From positions 248,001 to 312,000 of the forward strand of contig JACPOQ010000035.1 in NCBI GenBank assembly GCA_016191435.1: DNA of 64,000 nt, written 5' to 3'. Both the position numbers and the translations under genes were made by a program. The notes beneath the pieces were generated by a model, which made no database searches, had not been told where the DNA came from, and saw only the letters and a list, made by a program, of their open reading frames with translations. Position 1 is the first letter of the stretch; the number at the start of each line of letters is the position of its first letter. This stretch comes from Chloroflexota bacterium (lineage in GTDB: Bacteria > Chloroflexota > Dehalococcoidia > Tepidiformales > Tepidiformaceae). Below, in pieces: positions 41,908 to 50,036 of the stretch.

Positions 41908-42648
41908 ATGTCCCGAATGCCGTTTGCTGTCCTCTCACTCGCCGGGCTCCCGCTGCTCTTTGCTGCCTGTGGCGCCGACACCGGTGATCGCCGTGTCATC
42001 GAAATCGTCCAGAAAGAGGACGGCTGCACACCCGCCTCCATTACGCTCAAGGCGGGCGAGAAGGTCGCCTTCCAGGTGAAGAATGAGGCCGGCAAGACAA
42101 AGGAAGTCGAGGGCATCGAGGGCACCAAGCTACCTGAAGTGACCATCCCGGGCGGGCGTACGCGCACCGTCAACTACACCGCGCCCGGATCCGAAGGCAC
42201 GGCCAAGATCAAGTGCTACCAACCCGGCGGTGCCACCACGATCATCGAGCTGAACGTCTCGGGCACCGCCGCCGTCACCGAAGATGGCGATCAAACGGAC
42301 ACAAGCCGCGTGACCGGCAAACCGGCGAACGACACCGTGAACGTCAGCCTTATCGAGTTCAGCGTGACGCCCGACAAGGCCTCGGTGGCCGCCGGCCCGA
42401 CGAAGTTCGTCGCGACGAACACCAGCAAGACCCAGGTGCACGAGTTGGCGGTGCTGCGGGTGAAAGACGACGGCTCGTTCGAAACCGCCGGCGAGGTCGA
42501 AGACATCGAACCGGGTAAGAGCGGGGAAGTGGTGCTCGACCTCCCTGCCGGCAAGTACCAGCTCGCCTGCCTCATCGCGCCCGGAGAGGCCGGCAGCACC
42601 GCCGACCACTTCAAAGAGGGCATGCATACCAGCTTCGAAGTTAAGTGA
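41908..42648 (+). CDS. EfeO-like double-cupredoxin lipoprotein
   Basis: A 246-residue lipoprotein (signal MSRMPFAVLSLAGLPLLFAAC) with two cupredoxin-like domains: residues 25-115 (IVQKEDGCTPASITLKAGEKVAFQVKN-type, given in part; one CxxH-less) and 145-246, which ends in YQLACLIAPGEAGSTADHFKEGMHTSFEV, with Cys, His, Met and His at positions suited to a copper or iron site. Such domains precede the peptidase-like part of EfeO; here only cupredoxins are present. AGGAGA precedes the ATG. Partner of the FTR1 permease. Confidence 0.8.
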   Translation: MSRMPFAVLSLAGLPLLFAACGADTGDRRVIEIVQKEDGCTPASITLKAGEKVAFQVKNEAGKTKEVEGIEGTKLPEVTIPGGRTRTVNYTAPGSEGTAKIKCYQPGGATTIIELNVSGTAAVTEDGDQTDTSRVTGKPANDTVNVSLIEFSVTPDKASVAAGPTKFVATNTSKTQVHELAVLRVKDDGSFETAGEVEDIEPGKSGEVVLDLPAGKYQLACLIAPGEAGSTADHFKEGMHTSFEVK

Positions 42649-42675
42649 CGTGTCGTGGCTGGCCAGCGGCCCCCA

Positions 42676-43488
42676 CTAAAAGTAGGTGTCGGGGGGCGCC
42701 ATCCGGTCGAGCGCGGGCCACTGGTGCCCATCGAGCTTGAGCAGTGCGGCGTACTTCCGTGCCGTCTCGATGTGCCTGGGGTCCTTCGTCTCGCGGTAGC
42801 GGTTGAACGCGTCGAGCATCTTATCGGCCAGCATCCTCACGTCCATGCCCATGACGTAGCGGCCGCTCATCTCGTTGAGCGCCTCCACATAGACGTCGAA
42901 GAAACTGGCGAGCCGCTGCAGCGTCGTGCGCATGCTCGCCCACTCGGCGAGCTCGTGGCCGGCGGCCATTTCGTAATACTTGCGGCCCATGGTGCTGAAA
43001 TAACGCTTGTCCACGAACGGCGTGCCGCCGAGGTGGCCGCCGGCCCGCCGCCGCCCGAGGCTTTCGGGGAAGATCCCGGAGATGAACAGCGCGTTGTCAC
43101 CGTATTTGCGGTAGGCCTCAAAGAGGTTCTGGTGGGCGCCGCTGGGGTGGGCCGTTTCCTCCATCAGGTTGCTGAGGTAGGGCATCATGCCGCCCCGCGG
43201 CCCGATCCCGAGCTCACCGGCGCGGAGGTAGCGCTCCATCATGCGGCCGAGGTAGCGCAGCGTCTCCGCGTCACGGCTGCGGCGGTTCACATACAGCACC
43301 TTGATCAGGAACAAGTCCAGGACGTCCGAAAGCTTGAGGTCGGTCAGCTCGCCGATGTCCTCGTAGAGGTCGCTAATGAGCTGGTCGACCTTGCGGGCGA
43401 AGGCCCCGCCGGCGACGTTGTCGCCATCGTTCGCGCGGATTGTCTCGCGCAGGAGGTCAACTTCCTCGGCGATGAAAGCTGCTCGCAT
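42676..43488 (-). CDS. Uncharacterised helical protein
   Basis: A 270-residue, mainly helical, soluble protein with no recognised motif. Blocks such as AEEVDLLRETIRANDGDN, KLSDVLDLFLIKVLYVNRRSRD, LRYLGRMMERYLRAGE and FNRYRETKDPRHIETARKYA are conserved-looking. No signal or membrane segment. It is preceded by a clear promoter and has GGAGGA at the ATG, so it is certainly expressed as a unit of its own. Function unknown. Confidence 0.7.
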   Translation of the reverse strand: MRAAFIAEEVDLLRETIRANDGDNVAGGAFARKVDQLISDLYEDIGELTDLKLSDVLDLFLIKVLYVNRRSRDAETLRYLGRMMERYLRAGELGIGPRGGMMPYLSNLMEETAHPSGAHQNLFEAYRKYGDNALFISGIFPESLGRRRAGGHLGGTPFVDKRYFSTMGRKYYEMAAGHELAEWASMRTTLQRLASFFDVYVEALNEMSGRYVMGMDVRMLADKMLDAFNRYRETKDPRHIETARKYAALLKLDGHQWPALDRMAPPDTYF

Positions 43489-43513
43489 TGCGTCCTCCGA
43501 TTGCCTGTATCTA

Positions 43514-43543
43514 TCTCTACGGAGCGGAGTAGCCCGCCGTCAA
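43514..43543 (-). promoter_or_regulatory. Putative sigma70-type promoter
   Basis: TTGACG (43538-43543), 18-base spacer, TAGAGA (43514-43519) on the minus strand, 26 bases before the uncharacterised helical protein start. Confidence 0.55.
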
Positions 43544-43592
43544 GGTGTGGGTGCGTGTAATCGGCTCCGGATTTGCCCTCGTAATTCACTCT

Positions 43593-45356
43593 TCACCGCG
43601 TAGCGAGCAATTTCGACGCGCCAAATACGTCACCGAGGATCTTCGCGCGAAGGTCCCCCGTTGCGAACGTGGGCCGGTACCGCTCCTCGATCTGATACGG
43701 TACCAGCCGCACGTCGACGAGGCGCTTGCCGTGGAAGGTGGACTCCACGAGGTAGCCCTGGGTGAACTCGGGCGTGTGCACCTGGTCGAAGATGAAGTTC
43801 CCCAGCGCGTACGCGATGAATGCCCCGCCACGCACCTCCACGGCCTGGGCCCAGTGCGCCTGGTTGCCGATCACAAGGCCGGCGCCCGCATCGGCGGCCG
43901 TGCGCAGCGCTTTGATGCTTCGGTCCGTGGGGTCGTGGGTGTTTTCGGTCCCGGTCTGGACCTGCACGATCACGATATCGACCTGTGTCTTCAACTGGCG
44001 GATGCGGTCAGCGAAGCGGGTGAGCTCGAGCTCGCTCGCGGGGCGGTAAAACGCAGGCTCGCCAGCTCTGCGCTCCTCGCTGTAGTCGTCGTCAAGCGGC
44101 GCCGTGCCAGGGGCGGTGTCTGTCGCTTCGAGGTCCATTGCCGCCACGTCGTCGAACCCGAGCACGCCGAAGCGGACGCCGTTGACGTCGAATATCGCCG
44201 GCGCGAGCGCCTCTTCGAGGTCCTTCCCGCCCCCGGCGGTCTTGATCCCGGCTGCTCGAAGCCGGTCCAGCGTCTGCGTGAACGCCTCCGTGCCGCAGAA
44301 CACCTGGCCGCAATCGAAGACGTGGTTGGTCGCCACGGTCAGCTCGTCGAAGCCCGCGAGCGTCAGCGCCTCCATCACTTCGGGCGGCGAGGTGAGGTTG
44401 GTGATCCCTTCGACGCAGAGATAGGGCGCGCCCGCGTCCTGGATGCTGCCGTCGAGCGAGCCGAGCGCGAGGTCCGCGCCCGCGAGGTATGCCGCCATCG
44501 GGCCCCGCAGCGCCGAGCCCCAATCGCCGGTCTCCTCGATTTTCGCCAGGGTGCAGCGCGATTGGAGGATGTCCCCGGTCGCGACGACGCGGGTCACGGC
44601 GGGGAGCTTCGCGCGGATGGCCTCCGCAATCGCGGGCGCCGCGGCTCGGCCGCGGTCCGTGAGCCCGGTCACCACGGTGCGCTGCACAAACGGCCACGCC
44701 GCGGGATCGCCCTTGCCGCGCACCAGGTCCACGCCATCGACCGCGAGCGCGACGCCCCCAAGCTTCAGTTGGTCCAGCGGCACCATCGCCGCGAGCCCGC
44801 TGTCCGCCGCTGCGAGTTGCCGGAACAGCTCGTCGTAAGAGCCGATGTCGCGGTACGCCGGGACACGGAACATCGCGAGCGCATCGCGGTCCGCCGGCGG
44901 GCCGGCTTCGACCAGGCCCGGCTTGCCGCCAACGCCGCCGAGCCCGGCCCACGTGACGCTCTCGTCGCCGGCAAAGAGCAGATGGATCTGGGCCATCGTC
45001 AGGCTATCCACACCGGCGCTGAGTGAGGCCACGGGCACCCAGTAGCGTGTGACGGCCGCCGCCTCGCCGTCGGCGGCCGTGCCGTCGCGAAAGTCGAGGT
45101 CGGCTTTGTGTCCCGCATCCGCGGGGAGGTACCGCGCAGGGTCGAGCGCGGCGGGGAGGACGCCGGTGTAGCGGAACTCACCCGCGGGTATCGTGGCCTC
45201 CGTGGTGGCCGCGGGCGTGCTCCCAGCGAGGGCGAGGCCGTTGTCATCGAGTGCACCCGCAACGACGAGGCCCAGCACCATCATGCTCAGGCCGAAGCTG
45301 AACGCCCCCAACCAGAACCACACCAGCCACGCACGTTCGTTACTCGCGCCGCGCAC
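43593..45356 (-). CDS. CapA-family (PgsA-like) metallophosphatase-type protein
   Basis: A 587-residue protein with an N-terminal transmembrane anchor (WLGAFSFGLSMMVLGLVVAGAL) and a C-terminal CapA domain: VVATGDILQSRC, LALGSLDGSI, LAGFDELTVATNHVFDCG, VIVQVQTGTENTHDPTDRS and GNQAHWAQ. CapA/PgsA proteins take part in poly-gamma-glutamate capsule export or anchoring. The first 270 residues contain a separate domain of unknown role. The usual cap partners (pgsBC) are not adjacent, so a capsule role is not supported here. In DHG-type positions the sequence differs from classical CapA, e.g. QTGTE in place of HWGxE. Confidence 0.85.
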   Translation of the reverse strand: MRGASNERAWLVWFWLGAFSFGLSMMVLGLVVAGALDDNGLALAGSTPAATTEATIPAGEFRYTGVLPAALDPARYLPADAGHKADLDFRDGTAADGEAAAVTRYWVPVASLSAGVDSLTMAQIHLLFAGDESVTWAGLGGVGGKPGLVEAGPPADRDALAMFRVPAYRDIGSYDELFRQLAAADSGLAAMVPLDQLKLGGVALAVDGVDLVRGKGDPAAWPFVQRTVVTGLTDRGRAAAPAIAEAIRAKLPAVTRVVATGDILQSRCTLAKIEETGDWGSALRGPMAAYLAGADLALGSLDGSIQDAGAPYLCVEGITNLTSPPEVMEALTLAGFDELTVATNHVFDCGQVFCGTEAFTQTLDRLRAAGIKTAGGGKDLEEALAPAIFDVNGVRFGVLGFDDVAAMDLEATDTAPGTAPLDDDYSEERRAGEPAFYRPASELELTRFADRIRQLKTQVDIVIVQVQTGTENTHDPTDRSIKALRTAADAGAGLVIGNQAHWAQAVEVRGGAFIAYALGNFIFDQVHTPEFTQGYLVESTFHGKRLVDVRLVPYQIEERYRPTFATGDLRAKILGDVFGASKLLATR

Positions 45357-45460
45357 ATTCGCTATGATGCGCTGTCATGCGCTTGCGGGGCAGCGATCAT
45401 GCACATCTCCGCGATTGCAGCATCGATGAGGGTAAGGCCGTGACACCGCGCGTGTCGCGC

Positions 45461-46345
45461 TTAGCCGGCGGCTGCGGCGCTGGCGTACCACGTCTCTGGA
45501 GTGCCCGTCGCGCCTTCGATGAACGAGAATGCCCGGTCCAGCACGCGGTCGATGCCGCCGCAGGCGTCCTCCACGCGAGCCAGGTCTGGCGGCAACGCCG
45601 GCGACTCCACTTCGCCGTCCACTTCGTACCCGCAATGGAGCCCGTAGTGCAGCACCAGCCGGTTGGCCTGGGCGATCACGCCTGCGAGGCCATCTGCTTC
45701 CGGCGTGAGCCGCGCGTTATGGTGCCCCCCGACGCAATCGATCAGGTGCCCGGGGAACTTCCAGCGCTCCCCGAGCGCCCGCCCGACCTCGTCGTGGGCG
45801 AAGCCCGTGAACCGCACTTCGGCGGCGTGTAGCGACATTTGCCCACTGCGTGCCTTCAGCACCGCCTCGCGGAACTCCGCCGGGAGGGCCTGGCGCAGCA
45901 CCAGGCGGCCGATGTCGTGGAGCACGCCGGCCGTGAACGCATCTTCGGGCTTGGCCATGCGCGTCTTCTTCGCGAGCGTCTCGGCCGTGACCGCGACGGC
46001 GCAGCTGTGTCCCCAGAACAGGTCGAGGTCGAACACGTCGTCGCGCTTCGGGCCTTTGAACGTGTTCATGATGCTCGCGCCGACCGCTACCTGGCGGACC
46101 TGCTTGAATCCGAGCACGAGCACCGCTTCGCGCACGGTGCTGACGCGGCGGGCGAAGCCATAATAGGCGGAGTTGCTGATGCGGATGAGCTTGGCGGTGA
46201 GCGCCTGGTCGGTGCTGAGCACCTGGGCGAGGTCCAGTGCGCTGGTGCGGTCGTCATCGGCCATGCCCATGACACGGGCCGCGACCGCCGGCAGCGGCGG
46301 GATGTCGTCGATGCCGTCCACAAGTGCCGCCGCGTTTTTCCCCAC
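45461..46345 (-). CDS. HDOD-domain signalling protein
   Basis: A 294-residue HDOD protein: DIPPLPAVAARVMGMADDD, SADQALTAKL-type block (STDQALTAKLIRISNSAYYG), and an HD-like region FTAGVLHDIGRLVLRQALP. HDOD domains are non-catalytic relatives of HD hydrolases, used in signalling, often with c-di-GMP. Here HDIGR remains from the HD motif. No output domain is attached. Confidence 0.9.
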   Translation of the reverse strand: MGKNAAALVDGIDDIPPLPAVAARVMGMADDDRTSALDLAQVLSTDQALTAKLIRISNSAYYGFARRVSTVREAVLVLGFKQVRQVAVGASIMNTFKGPKRDDVFDLDLFWGHSCAVAVTAETLAKKTRMAKPEDAFTAGVLHDIGRLVLRQALPAEFREAVLKARSGQMSLHAAEVRFTGFAHDEVGRALGERWKFPGHLIDCVGGHHNARLTPEADGLAGVIAQANRLVLHYGLHCGYEVDGEVESPALPPDLARVEDACGGIDRVLDRAFSFIEGATGTPETWYASAAAAG

Positions 46346-46676
46346 GGCAGTATCATCGGCCCTCGGCGCCGGTCTCTAAATGTCCAGATCGCGGAATTCA
46401 GGCAATCCCTTAGAACTCTGGAGAGGCGCAGCCGCGCCAGCGTAGATGGCGGGATAGCCGAACGCAGCGGAGCCACGCAGGTTAACGCTGTTGGCGAAGT
46501 TGTCAGGGAGCGTAACGGGCCACGGGAAAGGTGCAAGGGCCGGGAGACCGCCGCTCCCCATTGTGAGTGGCGCGCGGTTGCCGGCTTTTTCGCGACCAGC
46601 CGGCTTGCCGATATGCCGCAAACGGGCGTCCCGGCGCGCCACAGGCCTGTTCCATTCGTCCCCCCAGGAGGCGACC
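46346..46676. other. Gene-free stretch rich in inverted repeats
   Basis: 331 bases between the HDOD gene and the 67-residue zinc-ribbon gene. It holds a hairpin GCCGGCT...AGCCGGC (about 46578-46603), another GGGAG...CTCCC (about 46538-46558) and several GC-rich inverted repeats. A minus-strand frame of about 100 codons crosses it, with a third-position GC well below the neighbours. It could be a structured 5' leader of the zinc-ribbon gene; no known riboswitch class was matched. Confidence 0.4.
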
Positions 46677-46880
46677 GTGTCCATCCATATGCCCGGGTTC
46701 GCTCATCGTCACGGGACGACAGCGGAGCCTGCACCAACGCTCGTCTGCGCCCGGTGCAAAAGCAGGCTCGCGGGTGTTGGCAAGCGGGTCGTTTACAGCA
46801 TGTGCGATAGCTGCCTCGAGAAACTCGAGACGACGGGACGGCTCCGCACGGAAAAGAGCGCCGCCGAGCCAGGCTCCTAG
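46677..46880 (+). CDS. 67-residue zinc-ribbon protein
   Basis: A small protein with CARCKSRL and CDSCLEKL forming one zinc ribbon. GTG start with AGGAGG six bases upstream. The sequence before the first Cys pair is His- and Pro-rich, after the second it is charged. Overlaps the end of the convergent gene by four bases. Function unknown. Confidence 0.65.
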   Translation: MSIHMPGFAHRHGTTAEPAPTLVCARCKSRLAGVGKRVVYSMCDSCLEKLETTGRLRTEKSAAEPGS

Positions 46881-47224
46881 AGCCGCGGTAGTTCGTCCAT
46901 GTACTCAGCGACATCGAATTCGGGCATGTTCGAATCCAGCCGAAAGGTGGTGGCCTGGCCGCAAAAACTGACTTCCCACGCGAATTGATGGCCGGATTCG
47001 CACCAAAATTCGAGGCGGATCACGGAGCCATCGTTTTCGAACTCCGAGCCAGGGCGGTGGCCAAAACCCACGCCATCGGGGGCAACCTCGACGACATCAC
47101 CAAGCCGATCGACTTCCACCCGCCGCGGGTGGACCCATGTGGATTCTTTGCTGGCGGCGTTGCACCGCGGGCACGCCACGGCGAGCGATGTCGACAGCCG
47201 CGTTAACGGACGCTGAGTAGCCAC
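46877..47224 (-). CDS. Hypothetical protein with CPRC zinc-binding start
   Basis: A 115-residue protein with CPRCNA near residue 18 and CESGHQF near residue 75, together a likely zinc ribbon, around a beta-rich core (VIRLEFWCESGHQFAWEVSF). GTG start at 47224. No family recognised. Confidence 0.55.
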   Translation of the reverse strand: MATQRPLTRLSTSLAVACPRCNAASKESTWVHPRRVEVDRLGDVVEVAPDGVGFGHRPGSEFENDGSVIRLEFWCESGHQFAWEVSFCGQATTFRLDSNMPEFDVAEYMDELPRL

Positions 47225-47273
47225 GGTGGCTGAGTATAGGGCGGAAATTGGGTTTTGTCTTCACACGAAGGTG

Positions 47274-47322
47274 ACACACGCAAGGGGACTGCGCGTTACC
47301 GCGTAGCCCCTTGGTGTGCGTT
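47274..47322. terminator. Long hairpin, possible terminator
   Basis: An outer stem ACACGCAAGGGG / CCCCTTGGTGTG-like and an inner stem CTGCGCG-TTAC-CGCGTAG. It lies between the 44-residue membrane protein gene (ending 47341 on the minus strand) and the next gene downstream. There is no T-tract. Confidence 0.5.
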
Positions 47323-47340
47323 CGAGCCGCATCCGCACGC

Positions 47341-47475
47341 TTATAGCAGCCAGATCAGCAGCAGGACGATGAGAACAATGGCGACGAGGCTGCCACCGCC
47401 ATAAGCGTACGCATCGCCCTCTTCAGATTCGATAAGGTCCACAATTTTGTCGAGTGAGCCATTAGGCTTTTCCAT
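47341..47475 (-). CDS. 44-residue single-span membrane protein
   Basis: A small protein MEKPNGSLDKIVDLIESEE with an acidic amphipathic N-terminus, a Tyr/Gly hinge (DAYAYGGGS) and a C-terminal transmembrane helix LVAIVLIVLLLIWLL, i.e. tail-anchored. A strong AGGAGG ribosome binding site lies six bases upstream. Similar sizes and layout are found among small regulatory membrane proteins. Function unknown. Confidence 0.7.
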   Translation of the reverse strand: MEKPNGSLDKIVDLIESEEGDAYAYGGGSLVAIVLIVLLLIWLL

Positions 47476-47634
47476 GGCACACCTCCTCTGCGTCAGACGG
47501 TACGGTGTTACGCGCCAGCGAAGTCTCGATGCCCAGCACGCATGAATTGCGCAAATGTAGCAATCGATTTGGTGGCGTCGCGGTCCGTCACCCGCTGTCA
47601 ACGGGCGGCACGGGTGGCAGATGACCTGGCGAGG

Positions 47635-48765
47635 CTAGCGCCCGGCCACGTGAGCGCGGCCCCGAAAAGCGGTCCGCGCCCCGCCCGCGCGGCGATTCCG
47701 CTCGGCCGCCTCGCTTGCGAGCTTGACCACGACGACCTCGAGCGCCAGGTATTCGTCGATCTCGCCGAGCTTGGGGCGCCGGTCCGCCTCCACCAGCGCC
47801 GCATAGGCATCTTTCAGCCGCTGGCTACCGAGCGAGCGGGCGCGGCGGATGGCGGCGTCGCGGAGTCCCGGAAACCGCATCCCAAGCGCCTTCCCGACCT
47901 CTTCGTTTGGGACTCCTTGCTCCACGAGCTCGATCACCAATGCGAGCCTTCGATACGCGCCGATGAGCGTGGCGAGCAGCCCCGGTGTGCTGGCCCCGTC
48001 GGCGCGCAGGAACTCCAGCGCCGCGAGCGCGTCCAGGAGCTTGCCGTCCATGATGGAGTCGGTGAACTGGAAGTTGGAGAACTCGCGGTTGCCCGAGCAG
48101 ATCTCGTACACGTCGTCGATGGTCACGTCGCGGCCCATCGAGTAGAGCGCGAGCTTGTCGAGCTCATTCGTCGCTTGCAGCGTGTTCCCGTTGGTCAGCA
48201 GTGCGATCAGCGCAACCGGGTCGTTGGCTGCGCCACGCTCCCATTCGTCACTCGCAGGGTGGTGCTGTTTCGGCGGGCCTACGCGCATGCGGATGCCGCG
48301 CACGTTCGCTTCGTCGCGGATGAAGCGGAGGAGGCTTTCGCCTTTCAGTTCGGGCTTCTCTTCATCGGAGACGCCGGGAAGCTTTTTCAGGCGGTCGAGC
48401 AGCGCATTTCGCCGCTCCAACCGGCCCGCGAGGAAGACAAGCGTCGTGCTCGGCGGGATGCCTTCTTCGAGGCCCTTGAATAGTGGCGCCAGCGCATCGA
48501 GACTGCGCCCTCCGCCGCGGCGCGGTTCCGCACCGCCCGATTGGTCATAGCGCTCCAGCAGGTGTTCGACCACGACCAGGCGCTTCGGCGCGAGGAACGG
48601 CGGTGACATCGCGGGACCGAGGATGTCGTATGGTCTGGCGTCTCGGCCGTCGACGAGCGCAAGGTTGGTCGCGAGCATACCGGTGCCGCCGTCGGCCTCG
48701 CCCTTGATTTCGTTCAAGCGGCGGTCGATGGCGAGCTGGTCGGCGCCGTAGAGGAGGATAATCAC
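47635..48765 (-). CDS. holA: DNA polymerase III delta subunit
   Basis: A 376-residue clamp-loader subunit. N-terminal AAA+-like region MIILLYGADQLAIDRRLNEIK, LVVVEHLLERY and the C-terminal helical collar part (LATLIGAYRRLALVIELVEQG, LGMRFPGLRDAAIRRARSLG, LEADRRPKLGEI-like VEADRRPKLGEIDEYLALE). Together with dnaE in the same window it supplies replisome parts; the genes are not linked in one operon. Confidence 0.9.
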   Translation of the reverse strand: MIILLYGADQLAIDRRLNEIKGEADGGTGMLATNLALVDGRDARPYDILGPAMSPPFLAPKRLVVVEHLLERYDQSGGAEPRRGGGRSLDALAPLFKGLEEGIPPSTTLVFLAGRLERRNALLDRLKKLPGVSDEEKPELKGESLLRFIRDEANVRGIRMRVGPPKQHHPASDEWERGAANDPVALIALLTNGNTLQATNELDKLALYSMGRDVTIDDVYEICSGNREFSNFQFTDSIMDGKLLDALAALEFLRADGASTPGLLATLIGAYRRLALVIELVEQGVPNEEVGKALGMRFPGLRDAAIRRARSLGSQRLKDAYAALVEADRRPKLGEIDEYLALEVVVVKLASEAAERNRRAGGARTAFRGRAHVAGR

Positions 48766-48799
48766 GGGAGCGAGTGTACGGCGCGGCGCCGGGGGCCGC

Positions 48800-49516
48800 T
48801 CAGGCCGAGAGGAAGCACGATTGGATCGCCGCCGCTGTGGCGAGGTCCCCGAGGACTTCCCCGCAATCCTCGGCGCTCACCGTCCCGTGGATGAACGCAA
48901 AAAACCCCTGCGTATCGGTCTTGAGGCGGACGTCGGCCTCGGTGACCGCGTGGCGGCGGGGGTAGATGTGGCCTTCCTTCACTTCGAACGTCCACGTGTT
49001 GCACTCGGCGCAGTCGGTGATCTCGACAACCATCGAGGCTTTGACGGTCGCGGCGCGTTCCGGTTTGAACGCAAATGTAGGGACGACGCGCACGGCGAAA
49101 TCAGTGGATACCGCAGTACCCACCGTCGCGAGGTTCAGCGAGCCTGCGAACTGGTTCCCCCACGCGATGAGCGATTGGAGCACCGGGCGGACGGCCCATC
49201 CCTTCTCGGTCAGCGTGTAGTCCACCTGGGGAGGGAGGCCTTTCTGGTGATGGCGTTCGATGAGCCCTTCCGCCTGCAGCCGCTTCAGCCGGTCCGAAAG
49301 CACGTTTGGGGACATGCCGGCGCAACTTTCCTGGATCTCGGTGTAGCGGTGAAGGCCCGCCATCAAGTCCCGCAGGATGAGTAGCGTCCAGCGGTCGCCC
49401 AGGACATCGAGGGCACGGGCGATGGTGCAGGGGAGGTTGTACGTCTTCCGGGCATCTGGTTCGCGGGTCGCGACTGGAAAGGTTCCGTTATCGCTCGGCT
49501 GCGATGATTTACCCAT
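48800..49516 (-). CDS. HxlR-family regulator with C-terminal SCP2-like domain
   Basis: A 238-residue regulator. Winged helix (CTIARALDVLGDRWTLLILRDLMAGLHRYTEIQESCAGMSPNVLSDR, given in part) with Cys at the position of the family's redox-active cysteine (NLPCTIARA); residues 130-238 form an additional domain that ends FAFIHGTVSAEDCGEVLGDLATAAA, like sterol-carrier-type domains on other HxlR proteins. The dyad at 49521-49558 just upstream of the start is its likely operator, controlling itself and the divergent 49663 gene. Confidence 0.88.
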   Translation of the reverse strand: MGKSSQPSDNGTFPVATREPDARKTYNLPCTIARALDVLGDRWTLLILRDLMAGLHRYTEIQESCAGMSPNVLSDRLKRLQAEGLIERHHQKGLPPQVDYTLTEKGWAVRPVLQSLIAWGNQFAGSLNLATVGTAVSTDFAVRVVPTFAFKPERAATVKASMVVEITDCAECNTWTFEVKEGHIYPRRHAVTEADVRLKTDTQGFFAFIHGTVSAEDCGEVLGDLATAAAIQSCFLSA

Positions 49517-49520
49517 TAGA

Positions 49521-49562
49521 TAGCACCAAGACTATTGACTTGATAGTGACGGGTGCTAGAAT
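49521..49562 (+). promoter_or_regulatory. Promoter and large dyad operator between HxlR gene and 49663 gene
   Basis: TTGACT (49535-49540), 16-base spacer, TAGAAT (49557-49562) reads to the right. It is embedded in a nested dyad: TAGCACC (49521-49527) / GGTGCTA (49552-49558) outside, ACTAT (49531-49535) / ATAGT (49543-49547) inside, all with the same centre. A bound HxlR dimer would cover the promoter. Confidence 0.7.
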
Positions 49563-49662
49563 CAATCGCAGACGCTACGAAAGCGATAGTTCAAGGACTC
49601 GCCTTCAGGAAGCGTAATGGACTCGCCGGCCGCGAGTCAACAAGGTAAGGAGACAAGCGACG

Positions 49663-49848
49663 ATGGCCAACCAAACCATCCAGACACCCACCGCCTCGGC
49701 GGACCACTTCCATCGCTGGCGCATCGATGAGCCCAACGGGCCCGTGAGCATCGGCACGTGCAAGGTTTGCGGCACCACGAAGCAGTTCAAGAACTGGCTC
49801 AGCGACATGGATTTCATCACCAACGAAGAGCACCGGATCGCCGCCTAG
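49663..49848 (+). CDS. 61-residue CxxC protein
   Basis: A small protein with HFHRWRIDEPNGPVSIGTCKVCGTTKQFKNW, quoted in part: an HxW motif and one CxxCG, probably half of a zinc ribbon. AAGGAG lies upstream. A terminator follows. A related small protein lies at 56138-56308. The presence of a sigma70 promoter under an HxlR-like operator suggests it responds to redox or ligand signals. Confidence 0.75.
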   Translation: MANQTIQTPTASADHFHRWRIDEPNGPVSIGTCKVCGTTKQFKNWLSDMDFITNEEHRIAA

Positions 49849-49902
49849 GCGGCGTGTCCCGTTTGCCTCGCCGGTCCCCTCTCCGCCGGCGTTGGCCCGT
49901 TT

Positions 49903-49942
49903 CCGCCGGCTGCCCGCAACCTCGGGCGCCGGCGGTTTTTTT
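49903..49942 (+). terminator. Rho-independent terminator
   Basis: A GC-rich hairpin (CCGCCGGC-t-GCCCG / CGGGC-g-CCGGCGG, loop about five bases) followed by seven T's. It ends transcription of the 61-residue CxxC gene. Confidence 0.92.
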
Positions 49943-50036
49943 GGGTTTTCCCGGCACTTGAATCGAGGGCGCGATCGCGCCCTATGAGGGTGTTTACAAA
50001 TCGGCGGCGGTTGCATGGACCGCCGCGCGCAGCCCA

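Noticed and set aside
43545-45026. 493-codon plus-strand frame opposite the CapA gene
   Set aside because: CapA motifs are clear on the minus strand; the plus frame is antisense.
46520-46600. Resemblance to a cobalamin riboswitch (GGGAA, GGTGCAA, GTGAG blocks)
   Set aside because: The conserved B12-box and the CCGCCACTGT-type block are not present, and the downstream gene has no link to cobalamin.
46376-46684. 102-codon minus-strand frame upstream of the HDOD gene
   Set aside because: Third-position GC is clearly lower than in neighbouring genes, no good start signal, and it crosses a hairpin-rich spacer; kept only as a remark on that spacer.
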